Source: Diospyros lotus (taxonomy: Eukaryota > Streptophyta > Magnoliopsida > Ericales > Ebenaceae). From it: a stretch of DNA of 64,000 nucleotides. This document shows positions 45,540-57,618 of this stretch, piece after piece; within the stretch, counting starts at the first letter, position 1; every line of letters starts with the position of its first letter. The notes beneath the pieces were generated by a model. It saw nothing but the letters and a program-made list of their open reading frames with translations, ran no database searches and was not told the DNA's origin. The DNA lies in contig NC_068352.1 in assembly GCF_014633365.1 (NCBI RefSeq), positions 30,723,310-30,787,309 on the forward strand. Direction: 5' to 3'. The position numbers and the translations under genes were made by a program.

Positions 45540-47314
45540 ACGATAAAGTATTGGGAGGTTGAAGTGAGTATCAGAGGTTTGAATTCTTATAAAAGTAAGG
45601 TTTTGGTTGGTTAGGGCAGAATTGTACCTCTTGAAGGAGTGTTACTCCGTAGCGAGGGTTATAGATGGTAGTGTTAAAATGTGGCCTAGGTAGAACTTGA
45701 GATGTTCTCCCAAGAAAGGTTGAGCATGGAGCAATGGCGCGGGAGAAACTTTCTAAGGCGCTACAACTCTATCAAGATAGATCACCTAGGGGAAAGCCAT
45801 CGTGATGGCAAGTGCTCGAGTAGGAATGTGAGTCCTACGGTATCAAGTGGAAGTGTGGGTTCCACAGGAGTAGCATGGGTGATTTCCAATAGATGGAGTT
45901 ATATCGAAGCGGTAGTCAATGATTGCGAGTGCAGTGCCTGGAGAAAGGTTGTGTTGGTTGTGAGCCGGGAGATTTGGCTAAAGCTAATTGAGTTGGTTAG
46001 ATGGAAGATGAGAGCGAATTTAAGATGTCGCCAATGGGTAAAGAGAGCTCGAAGGAAGAGCTTATGGAACGAGATTGGTTTCCAGGAATGGTCGAGGTGA
46101 TGAAATCACCTAATAACTGTGAGTGATACAATTAGAGGGATGCCTTAGTGTGTGGGCAATTGATGAGAATTAACCTCGTGTTTAAGGTTAATGGTTGTGA
46201 AAAGAAATCGGCTAGTGAAGCTGTTGTGGTGTTAGAGCCCATGTGGTTGCTCACCGAGTGGTGTGAGCTGGTTGTAACAAAGTGTATAAGAAGTCTGGGA
46301 GAAGCCAAAGTCTCTTAGAAAATTTGCTAGCTGTTATAAGTATAACAAAGTGATGTGAGAAATGCGGCCTAAGAGTGGGGTCATGCTAGTTGCAATGACT
46401 AGTGAGATTGAAGGAACAACGAGTCTTTTGAGATAACATAGTGGTGCCATTGTCGCTGGTAGGGAAAAGATGTTGTCAGGAAGGTCAAAGGTAACCGTGG
46501 TGCATGGTAGGACCCCGAAGTTGAGTATGGATGGCCGTAAAGGCCGATGCCTGTGAAATTTGAGATGCAACGACCGTGGAGATAAATTCGTTGCTGACAT
46601 GGTGTTGTCCTTGCCGAGGAGGACAAGGGGAACCATTATGCATGGTTTAGCTCAGGTGTCTATTGCGGATTGAGAATGAACCTGATTTAGGATGGCTGAA
46701 AGCTTTGTGCCTCTAGAATATAAGGCTCTGTCGAGAAAATGTGAGATTTGAAAAGTCCTAATGAAATTGAAGTTAGGCGAGTGAATTTGGCTAGAAGACC
46801 GCTACAAGGGTGGGAGTGTAACCATATTGGCTTGTTATGGTAAGGGATCAAAGGCACGAGTCATCCTATGAATGCGATGCAATAAGTGATTATGCAGATG
46901 GTAATGAGCCGATCACTTGTGCCACGCACCGTGGGTGATGACGAGGGCCTATTAATGGTTCCTCGACCTTAAGCGCAATGCTAGGATCCTTGACTTGCGG
47001 TAGAGTTTAACAGCCAAGGTAAGGCCTAGCATGGGATAAGATTGTAAAAGTTGAAATGGGGTGAAGAATTAAAGAGGGGTTTCTCAGTAAAGAGTTCCCT
47101 GGTATGGGTATGAGACCCTTACTAGTGTGTAATATCGGCCAGAAAGGAAGGATAGAGGAGTCTGTGTGCTTATGCGAAGAGCTCCTGGTTGGGAGAAGGT
47201 TGTGGCCCGAGCATGGTTAAGCTCGAGGTGAGATTGTAATAGTGTGTGCATCGCCAAGCTCGAGGTGAACTCGGGTAGTGCACGTATGGTTGAAATGAGA
47301 ATAACCTGGCATGG
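45540..47314. other. Unassigned block with balanced composition
   Basis: GC content clearly above the flanks, G-rich on the plus strand, with one 132-codon frame at 45702-46100 that matches nothing I know. The texture is like a heavily mutated retroelement interior. It ends exactly where the family-C LTR starts (47315). Confidence 0.4.
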
Positions 47315-49435
47315 TGTAACATCCCGCTCCAACCGAGGGGCGTTATAAATGCGAAATAAACCATCATCATAAATTTTGGGGATATATTTTTTTTCACAAA
47401 CACAGGGTCTATACGTGAATAGTACACCAGGTAAGTTCCCAAGAAAGAGAGATGGGTCACAAACGGACACACTTAAGTACCAAGTCTTTCCTTAGCCAGA
47501 ACTTTCCTAGACATGCACATCCATTACATAACACATAAATCCATAATTTCCCCGACAATTTCGATTACCTTCTCAGCATATCAAACTTAGAAATATCAAG
47601 CTAAGACAGGTAATATCTTTACACAAAACAAATGCGGAAGCTAGATCGAAACCTGATGTGGTACATAATCTGAAATCATCTCATATATAATATCCAAAAC
47701 TGTACCATCGTCTAACATGACATCATCAAATTGGAAAGCGTATAATCCAAAATACATGCTATGATCCATCTACAAGTTGCCGTCAATCCTCGGCAATTCC
47801 TTTCCCTTTTGCACTGCTACCTTCACCTGGAACGTTGAATATTCTAGGGATAAAAGTCCAAACATTAGTTACTAAATCATTTAAGTGAGAATTCAAAAAT
47901 AATTTTTATGAATGTATGCAAGATATGAAACATCATAAAATCATGACAAATCCCGGCCCAAGAGAATCCCACACAGCACTTAACCCTAACTGGGGAAAAT
48001 GCAATATCTCTAAAGGCAACACAACAACATCGACACATTAGCACAATACAGTCCTGGCTTAAGAGGGAGCAACGTCAATGCATGAACCCCGGGAATCACC
48101 CCGTCATCATTACGTTCCCACTCAGAAGCTTACGGAGCACACGTCAACAGAAGTCTTGGCCAAATGATGATCAACACCAATCCTGGGAATCCATGTCCAC
48201 ATTGGAAACAATACTACCGCGCAAAGGCCTCATGGGGTCCTACCTACTCACAGCCCCGCCATTCGTTGATTCACGAGGGTAGTGTCCACACTCAACCCAA
48301 GTCGACAAACTGGGTATTTTCCCTTGGCACGCTTCCCTAGTGCTATCACTCAAGTGCCGTATCACAGTTTGACATCCTATCCATATGTACAACTCGTCAC
48401 CCTAGTGTAACTTTCCCTCGCCACCAAGTCCGGCATAAAAACCGAGGCAGTCATCCCAGCACACAGCTTGAGATACCCCTGTTTGACAAACACACTTGAG
48501 GACTCACAACTACACTATCCGGATAACATCCCAGGCTGACATCCCATAAAAACATGCCAATGCCACAAAACATAACTCAATGCATAAACAACATTTCATG
48601 TACACAATTTATCGCACGAAATTCAATGCACATGCATAAAACATGTCGGGACATACCCGAATGAAAACAACCATCACAGGTTAAAACTATTCACATGCAG
48701 CAAAACATTTGCATGGATCAAATCAAGTTTATAAGAGAAGAACCAAACCAAGTTTTATGAGGGTTGAAAACTCACATTTGACAAAATTCAGGATACCTTG
48801 AAAAATGCACACCACCTAGATTTGCGTGCCCAACCTCGATTTTTGTGTCAAACTTAAAATTTGCACAAATCACATCACTTTAATCCTCAAGGCACCCTAA
48901 TCAACATATAATAATCAAATCTTTTTCTATAGGACATAGATCTCGAATTTAGAGGAATTTAGCAATTTTTTTCAGAATTTTCTGAGCTCGAACGCGCCTC
49001 ACTAGCCCATACAAGTTGGCTCACGTGCCTCTAGTCGCGGGTCCCAGCTGGAGAGTGTGCTGCACCCGCCGATCGTCTTCTTCCTCCAGATTCCGGCCAG
49101 CTTCAACGCTCTCTGGTTTAATGGCCATATCTCCTCCATCCGACCTCCAATTGACCCCCCGTTTGTTCCTACCCCTTCCTCTCCTCGCCCTCTACAAGAT
49201 GGTATCAAAAAATCCCACAAACTGAGCTATTTTCAGACTGCTCCAAGCCATTTTCCGGCGAAGCTTGTTTTTTCGACGAAGTTTCGGATCTCCCTCAACT
49301 CTCAACCAAAATGGCTCAAATTTCACAGGAACGAAGCTTAAGACATAGGCAACAAAAGCCCCTTATCCGATTCTCCCAATTTATTCCCAAATTTGCAGAT
49401 TTAAGAATTTAAGTTTTGAAGGCATTCAGCCACTT

Positions 49436-51986
49436 TGTAACACCCCGTTTTTCTCTTACCGAGCGTGTCACTATGCTGGGGCCCAAATTATACATAAATT
49501 ATTTTTTTTCTTTCTTTCCCGATACATAACTTAAACCTTAAGTTCCGAGTCCCGAACAAAACCCCCCGACAAATCATTAAAAATGCAGAAGCGATAATCG
49601 AAACCTGATATGGTACATAATCAAATCACTTTATTTATAACATAAGAATTCGTACCATATATTACATCATATCTTTAACAGCCTTAATACATGAAGAATC
49701 TATAATATTCTAACAAGGCTAATCATCAATAAAGCATCAACTAAAACATCTCCGAGACAGCCTCCTGAATCATCGGCCACGCCATCACGTGCCGTCATAT
49801 CTCAACCTGCTCCTTGCCCTAACTGCAAGTCTAAAACTGGAACGTGGAATATTCCAGGGGCATAACCCATTAGAAGATGAAACTTCTAGTGAGGGTCCAA
49901 AACATATATATATGAATGCATGATGCAGTAACATGAACAACATTTGTCCTTAATGTAACTTCTCAGGCCCACCAGCCCGGCACGGAATCCCAGGCAAATC
50001 CCGAACCTCTACAGGATAAGCCTAACGTTATTCCATCATTGCCCTAGGGGAATTACGCTACACTCTGGGGGCGACATCCCATTCCCATGCACAGATATCA
50101 ATATGACAATAATATCGTGCCATGCAAATATCACGACTTTCCATGCAATATGACAAAATTAATATTGCATTCATAAACAGCATGCATATAAACAATCATC
50201 TCATGAATATCATATAGGGTAGAATAACTCACAAAACCATGTTTAGTATAAAATTACTCACCTTTTGAGATAAACTTGCATTTTCTCGAAAAGCGTGCAT
50301 TGCCTCGATATAAGTGCCCCGCCTCGATTCTCGTGCCAACTCTCAAAAGTTGCACCAATCTCATCATCTCGATCATCTCAAACATAAAATGATATTTTAT
50401 TACTAAATATCCTCAATATTCCATTTATTTCCTTTTATTTTCTATTTTCCTTCATTGTTCCTTCTAAAAATCCCAATAAATACATCGAGACTATTTTCTC
50501 AAATCTATTTTCACAACAATTCATAATATGCTATGAACTTCCAAGGAAAAATATTGGACTTACCCGGATATAGCGTTTTCACGCAAAACGAGATTCTTTG
50601 GTGCGAAAATCGAGATATCGAGAATTCCAAACCCGAATCCTTTTACACAAACCTCCATAAAATATTTTTCTCTATTTTTCAGAATTTTTTCTAGAATTTT
50701 CCTGAGATCCATGCGCCCTCCCGCGCCCCAACATGCTAGGGCGACTGGGGGCGCGTGAGGTTCAGCGCGTGATTGGCATGCGCCGGTCATCTCCCACGGC
50801 GACGGCGACGCCGAAAAAATTGGCCGACTCCACCTCTTGAAAGCCCTCATTGAGTCGATCCTGATGGCATAACTTGATGCCTGAAACAAGCACCGGAGGT
50901 GCCTCAACCGGGCGGCCAAAGCCTCGGCTTCGCCGTCCGCCTCGTTTTCCGGCGACCCCTCGAACAGCCACTAAACGTGCTCCAAAATGCCTCAAACTTA
51001 CCAGAAATTCTCTACACCTCATGGGCTTCAAAAGCCCTTTATTATTGAGCCTCAATTCGTTCATTTTCGAGGCCAATTTGAAGCTCCACTTTCCTTAACT
51101 TTCGGCCACCATGGATGCCAATTTATAGGCAAAATCGAACGCCCAAATGCCTTTTATCGGCCAACCCAAAGCCTTAGGAAGGTTTACCTACCCTAGATTG
51201 ACCTCGAGGCACCCTTATCTGATCACAAAATCCATTTGCAGGCGCACCAAAATCCGGTCAACTTTCGGCCGCTTTTTCTTCAAAATTCGGCCACCACGAT
51301 GGCTTTTGTCGGGCAAGCTTTTTACAAAAGATGCTCCCTCGAACAAGCCTCGTGCAACCCCATGGCCAAAATCGGCCATGGCTGATCGGTCAGATTTGCC
51401 CATGCTAGCTTTTTCGAAAAATTGCATTTTTGGCCCCTCAATTTTTGGTATTCTCATTTTGGTCCTTTTCCACCTAACCCCTGAACTTTTGATAATTGCT
51501 TTCAAGACCCTTAAGTCCTAAAACATCAATTTGACCCCTGAGAATTCTGAAAAAATATCGTTTCAATCTCCCTCTAGCAATTTTCAAAAACTGCACTTAG
51601 GCCCAAATCTTCGTTTTGGCCCTAAACCTCTTCGCTTCTTGCTGAAACCACTGAAGGGTTGTTCTTTATTAAAAATCGAAGCCTCCTCAAGCTTCCGTTG
51701 ACTTCCAAGAAGTCGTCTATAACAATTTGATATTGCAGCCTAATTGGCAGCTGCATTTTTGCTGTACCGAAAACTGTTCCCGATCCAATTTCTTTCGGCA
51801 CCATAAATCCTATCTTGGGGTGCTCGTTAATGCCATATCATTTTCTTTTGGCATCTTGGCTCCAGGGCACTCCTGGAAGTCGATTTGGTCAAATTTTCGG
51901 GCTATTCAGATACCAATTTTCTCTGAAATCCCATTTCTCTAATAAATTGCCTATTTTTAATTAACCCAAATTTCTCGGGTATTACA
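49436..51986 (-). repeat. Solo LTR of family D nested in family-C LTR
   Basis: 2551 bp, TGTAACACCCCG ... TCTCGGGTATTACA on plus, TSD CACTT at 49431-49435 and 51987-51991; the family-C LTR continues across it in register with the uninterrupted copy at 57060-57070. The last roughly 130 bases resemble the family-C LTR end, so C and D are sister families. Contains minus-strand GGGTAAGTCC (first intron base 50563). Frames at 50560-51942 look incidental. Confidence 0.93.
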
Positions 51987-52065
51987 CACTTCCTATTTAT
52001 AGGCGAACCGAGCTTTCAAATGCTCAAGCCTTGCTAAATCGACCTCTCTGAGGCTTCTACCGCCC

Positions 52066-53421
52066 CTGGATCAACCTATTTGCTGCAAAAACAGACCGTG
52101 ATGATGACTTGCAGAGCTTCCAAGATCCGACCGAAAACTTGGTCAAAAATCTTCATTTTCCGGCCAACCCATGCCCCCTTGCCGCCTTAGGCCCGACCCT
52201 AAGGCTTACCCAACCCATTTGGCACGAATCCCCACTGTCGATAGGCGTTGGCCGACGACCAGAAGCTGCTGGTCGGCCATGGCAATTTGCTCCCTTCTCC
52301 AACTTTGAAATTTTACACTTTCACCCCCACATACTTTTGTCTTTTATGCCTTGGTCCATTTTCACAAAACCCTTAAACTTTATAATATTTCCATTACATC
52401 CCTCAAGTCCTAAAAACTTTCATTCCTTCTCGGAAGATTCCAAAAATTTGCTGTCTCGGCCTCCCTTCGACGAATTCGGTAAACTGTACTTTGGCCCGAA
52501 TTTTTGTTTTAGCCCCAAATCCATTAGTTTCTTCCTGAAACCACTGAAGGGTTGTTCTACACATCAAATATGAATACCCTCGAGGTTCCGTTGTCTTTCC
52601 GGAGGCCCCCTACAATAATTCGATTTTACAGCCTATCTTGAAGTTGCATTTTTAACTGTACCGAAAACTATTCCCGACCCAAATTCTTTCAATGCCATAA
52701 ATCATATCTTAAATTACTCGACATTGTCATATCATTTTCTTTACTGGATCAACCTATTTGCTGCAAAAACAGACCGTGATGATGACTTGCAGAGCTTCCA
52801 AGATCCGACCGAAAACTTGGTCAGAAATCTTCATTTTCCGGCCAACCCATGCCCCCTTGCCGCCTTAGGCCCGACCCTAAGGCTTACCCGACCCATTTGG
52901 CACGAATCCCCACTGTCGATAGGCGCTGGTCGGTGACCAGAAGCTGCTGGTCGGCCATGACAATTTGCTCCCTTCTCCAACTTTGAAATTTTACACTTTC
53001 ACCCCCACATACTTTTGTCTCTTATGCCTTGGCCCATTTTCACAAAGCCCTTAAACTTTATAATATTGCCATTACATCCCTCAAGTCCTAAAAACTTTCA
53101 TTCCTTCTCGGAAGATTCCAAAAATTTGCCGTCTCGGCCTCCCTCCGACGAATTCGGTAAACTGTACTTTGGCCCGAATCTTTGTTTTAACCCCAAATCC
53201 ATTAGTTTCTTCCTGAAACCACTGAAGGGTTGTTCTACACATCAAATATGAATACCCTCGGGGTTCCGTTGTCTTTCCGGAGGCCCCCTACAATAATTCG
53301 ATTTTACAGCCTATCTCGAAGCTGCATTTTTAACTGTACCGAAAATTATTCCCGACCCAAATTCTTTCAATGCCATAAATCATATCTTAAATTACTCGAC
53401 ACTGTCATATCATTTTCTTTA
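52066..53421. repeat. 678-bp tandem duplication in family-C 3' LTR
   Basis: Units 52066-52743 and 52744-53421, equal length and nearly identical (scattered substitutions), both starting CTGGATCAACCTATTTGC and ending TCATTTTCTTTA. The other LTR has one copy of the start (57143). Short frames at 52109-52573 and 52724-53251 are copies of each other inside it. Confidence 0.95.
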
Positions 53422-53557
53422 GGCATCTCGGCTCCAGGGTACTCCCGGCAGTCGATTCGGTCAATTTATCTAGCTATTCTGATACCTATTTTCCTCAAAA
53501 TTTGATTTTCTAATAAAATACTCATTTCTTAATTACCCAAAGTTCTCGGGTATTACA

Positions 53558-53592
53558 TCCTCCCCTCCTAGGAAATTTCATCCTCGAAATTT
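53558..53592 (-). other. PPT and adjacent hairpin, family C
   Basis: Minus strand TAGGAGGGGAGGA (53558-53570) abuts the LTR. Upstream in element sense, AAATTTC/GAAATTT (53573-53579 with 53586-53592) forms a 7-bp hairpin whose loop reads GAGGAT in RNA. Confidence 0.85.
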
Positions 53593-54530
53593 TTGCTCTT
53601 GCTAAATCAAATTACTACTAATAATAACGACTTCCGAAACAATCCAATTACCTCAATCACATATGATCACTTATCTTTTGGCAAATCCCAATTCGCCTTA
53701 TCTACTATCCAACCTTATTTCTAAACAACTCATATCACTTGATAGCTTTTCTAATCGCGACATCCAAAGATCCTCAAAAATTCATAGCCTAATTCTAGTT
53801 GTCTCCCAATATTCCCGACTTATTCTTAAGTAAAAACATCAAAATCTATTTGGAGAAAATAGGCGTACCTTTTCCATTATCAGGTAGATTTCTCTTCTCA
53901 CTACTGACCATTGATCCTAAGTCGACATTTCCAAATGTCCTTAAGACTAATAAAAATTTCACGAACTTACCTCAATTCCTCAATCATTGATTCCAAATTC
54001 CAAAAATCCTTAGAATCCTCGAAATCTCCAAATATATCCGGTTCCTGCAAAATAACGGTTAATACAAAATTCTAACAAACTACTTCCGAAGGTAACTCCA
54101 AATTTAACTTGTCTCCCAAAAAATTCACACGAACAATCCTGATACAAAGCTTGTTGTGATATGCTTCCCGAGCATTCACTATCTAAAAAAGAACAATTTC
54201 TTAATCATTGCTAAACTCACTTAGAGGTAACCTTAACCTTACTAACGATTTTCGGCTTTTACGCGACCGTCTTAGGGGCAATATATCTATGTCTCCCAAA
54301 TCATTAATTGTCAAAATTCCTAATCTCCAAAAATCTTTATAAGATCAAGACTATACCTCGATCGAATCATCCTTTAAGTTGAAAATAAACCCAATGTACT
54401 TAACACCAATCATGAGAGTTATTTCCTCGAGGTAACCTTACCTCTACTCTCATTTCACAATTTTCAAGATCCTCATCTCTCTATTTTTCAATCACTAAAG
54501 TCTTTCCAATAGACTTCTCCAAATATCCAG
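53593..54530 (-). other. Family-C interior, non-coding
   Basis: About 0.95 kb without a frame longer than about 63 codons and no gag or pol motif. GAGGTAACCTTA occurs twice (54220 and 54430 areas) in a loose duplication. It resembles a degenerate interior of a LARD/TRIM-like non-autonomous element. Confidence 0.5.
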
Positions 54531-54685
54531 CTCTGGCACTAATTGTAACCGAGCTACTTGAATCTCCAAATCAGACTTTTCCTAAGTCTTCGAGCCTTCA
54601 ACTCTGATACCAATTGTACCAGAGTCACTTTAAACTCCAAATTAGACTTTTCCTAAGTCTCTAAATCTTCAGCTCTGATACCAAC
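54531..54685 (-). repeat. Triplicated PBS segment, 71-bp period
   Basis: CTCTG begins at 54531, 54602 and 54673. The third copy is the PBS proper (plus GCTCTGATACCA, 54672-54683, three bases before the LTR). The second (ACTCTGATACCA at 54601-54612) matches at 11 of 12 bases and the first is diverged (CTCTGGCACTA). Each is followed by an LTR-start-like TGTAAC or TGTACC. Confidence 0.9.
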
Positions 54686-57618
54686 TGTAACACCCCGCTC
54701 CAACCAAGGGGCGTTATAAATGCGGAATAAACCATCATCATGAATTTCGGGGATATATTTTTTTTTTCACAAACACAGCGTCTGTACGTGAATAGTATAC
54801 TAGGTAAGTTTCCAGGAAAGAGAGGTGGGTCACAAACGGACACACTTAAGTACCAAAGTCTTTCCTTAGCCAGAACTTTCCTAGACATGCACATCCATTA
54901 CATAACACTTAAATCCGTAATTTCCCCGACAATTTCGATTACCTTCTCAGCATATCAAACTTAGAAATATCAAGCTAAGACAAGTAATATCTTTACACAA
55001 AACAAATGCGGAAGCTAGATCGAAACCTGATGTGGTACATAATCTGAAATCATCTCATATATAATATCCAAAACTATACCATCGTCTAACATGACATCAT
55101 CAAATTGGAAAGCATATAATCCAAAATACATGCTATGATCCATCTACACATTGCCTTCAATCCTCGGCAATTCCTTTCCCTTTTGCACTTCTACCTTCAC
55201 CTGGAACGTTGAATATTCCAGGGACAAAAGTCCAAATATTAGATGCTGAATCAAGTGAGAATTCAAAAATAATTTTTATGAATGTATGCAAGATATGAAA
55301 CATCATAAAATCATGACAAATCCTGCCCCAAGAGAATCTCACACAGCACTTAACCCTAATCGGGGAAAATACAATCTCTCTAAAGGCAACACAACAACAT
55401 CGACACATTGGCACAACACAGTCCTGGCTTAAGAGGGAGCAACGTCAATGCATAAACCCCAGGAATCACCCCGTCATCATTACGTTCCCACTCAGAAGCT
55501 TACGGAGCACACGTCAACACAAGTCCCGGCCAAATGATGATCAACACCAATCTTGAGAATCCACGTCCACATCGGAAACAATACTACCGCGCAAAGGCCT
55601 CATGGGGTCCTACCTACTCGCAGCCCCGCCATACTACCGGTCCGGGGTGGTGTCCATTCTCAGCCCCGCCATTAGTCGATTCACGAGGGTAGTGTCCACA
55701 CTCAACCCAAGTCGACAAACTGGGTATTTTCCCTTGGCACGCTTCCCTAGTGCTATCACTCAAGTGCCGTATCACAGTTTGACATCCCATCCCATATGTA
55801 CAACCCGTCACCCTAGTGCAACTTCCCTCACCACCAAGTCCGGCATAAAAACTGAGGCGGTCATCCCAGCACACAGCTCGAGATACCCCTGTTTGACAAA
55901 CATACTTGGGGACTCACAGCTACACTATCCGGATAACATCCCAGGCTGACATCCCATAAAAACATGCCAATGTCACAAAACATAACTCAATGCATAAACA
56001 ACATTTCATGTACACAATTTATCGCACAAAATTCAATGCACATGCATAAAACATGTCGGGACATACCCGAATGAAAACAACCATCACAAGTTAAAACCAT
56101 TCACATGCAGCAAAACATTTGCATGGATCAAATCAAGTTTATAAGAGAAAAACCAAACCAAGTTTTATGAGGGTTGAAAACTCACATTTGACAAAATTCA
56201 GGATACCTTGAAAAATGTGCACCGCCTCGATTTGCGTGCCCAACCTCTTTTTTCGTGCCAAACTCAAAATTTGCACAAATCACATCACTTTAATCCTCAA
56301 GGCACCCTAATCAACATATAATAATCAAAAATCTATTTTTCTCACAATTTCTCCATTTTTCTTTTATTTTCGCCTCTAAAAATCCAAATAAATCCCTTCG
56401 AAGCTAATTTCTCCAATCTTTCTTCACAACAAATCATAATAACCTATGAACATCAAGAGAAAAATGCTGGACTTACCCGGATGCTACGTTTTCACTCAAA
56501 ATGAGGCTCTTTGATGCTAGAATCGAGACCTAGAGAACTCCAAATTCAAATCTTTTTCTATAGGACCTAGATCTCGAATTTAGAGGAATTTAGCAATTTT
56601 TTCTCAGAATTTTCTGAGCTCGAACGCGCCTCACTCACCCATACAAGTTGGCTCACGCGCCTCCAGTCGCGGGTCCCGGCTGGAGAGTGTGCTGCACCCG
56701 CCGATCGTCTTCTTCCTCCAGATTCGGGCCAGCTCCGACGTTCTCTGGTTTAATGGCCATATCTCCTTAATCCGACCTCTGATTGACCCCCCGTTTGTTC
56801 CTACCCCTTCCTCTCTTCGCCCTCTACAAGATGGTATCAAAAAATCCACAAACCGAGCTATTTTCAGACTGCTCCAAGTGATTTTCTGGCGAAACTCATT
56901 TTTCCGACGAAGCTTCAGATCTCCCTCAACCCTCAACCAAAATGGCTCAAATTTCACAGGAACGAAGCTTAAGACATTGGCAACAAAATCCCCTTATCCA
57001 ATTCTCCCAATTTATTCCCAAATTTGCAGATTTAAGAATTTATGTTTTGAAGGCATTCGGCCACTTCCTATTTATAGGCGAACCGAGCTTCCAAATGCTC
57101 AAGGCTTGCTAAACCGACCTCTCTGAGGCTTCTACCACCCCTGGATCAACCTATTTGCTGCAAAAACAGACCGTGATGATGACTTGCAGAGTTTCCAAGA
57201 TCCGACCGAAAACTTGGTCGGAAATCTTCATTTTCTGGCCAACCCATGCCCCCTTGCCGCCCTAGGCCCGAACCTAAGGCTTACCCGACCCATTTGGCAT
57301 GAATCCCCACTGTCGGTAGGAATTGGTCGGTGACAAAAAGCTGTTGGTCGGCCATGGCAGCTTGCTCCCTTCTCCAACTTTGAAATTTTATAGTTTCACT
57401 CCACCTACTTTTGTCTCTTATGCCTTGGCCCATTTTCACAAAGCCCTTAAACTTTATAATATTGCCATTACATCCCTCAAGTCCTAAAAACTTTCATTCC
57501 TTCTCAGAAGATTCCAAAAATTTGCCATCTCGGCCTCCCTCCGGCGAATTCGGTAAACTGCACTTTGGTCTGAATCTTTGTTTTAGCCCCAAATCCATTA
57601 GTTTCTTCCTGAAATTAA
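54686..57618 (-). repeat. 5' LTR of family-C element, truncated
   Basis: Plus-strand view TGTAACACCCCGCTCC, matching 47315 onward; breaks off inside TTTCTTCCTGAAA (57618), where the other LTR continues into CCACTGAAGGGTTG. Retains minus-strand GGGTAAGTCC (first intron base 56476) missing from the 3' LTR. Frames at 55157-55949 and 56631-57126 look incidental. Confidence 0.88.

Larger units (their letters stand above)
47315..53557 (-). repeat. 3' LTR of family-C element (interrupted)
   Basis: Plus-strand view TGTAACATCCCGCTCC ... CTCGGGTATTACA. Without the solo LTR D (2556 bp with TSD) and one copy of the 678-bp duplication it is about 3.0 kb. Relative to the 5' LTR it lacks about 225 bases at 48920 (corresponding to about 56330-56550), deleted between short AATCAAA repeats, which removes the splice-donor-like site. 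Short frames at 47084-47472, 48082-48282 and 49002-49341 are LTR sequence. Confidence 0.88.
47315..57618 (-). mobile_element. Non-autonomous family-C LTR retrotransposon, 5' LTR truncated
   Basis: Minus-strand element with its 3' LTR at 47315-53557 (swollen by a solo LTR and a tandem duplication), PPT, a 1.1-kb interior without gag or pol, triplicated PBS, and a 5' LTR at 54686-57618 cut off before its U3 end. The first roughly 1.7 kb of the two LTRs correspond closely. Because the right end is lost, the target duplication cannot be tested (left flank CATGG). Confidence 0.85.
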
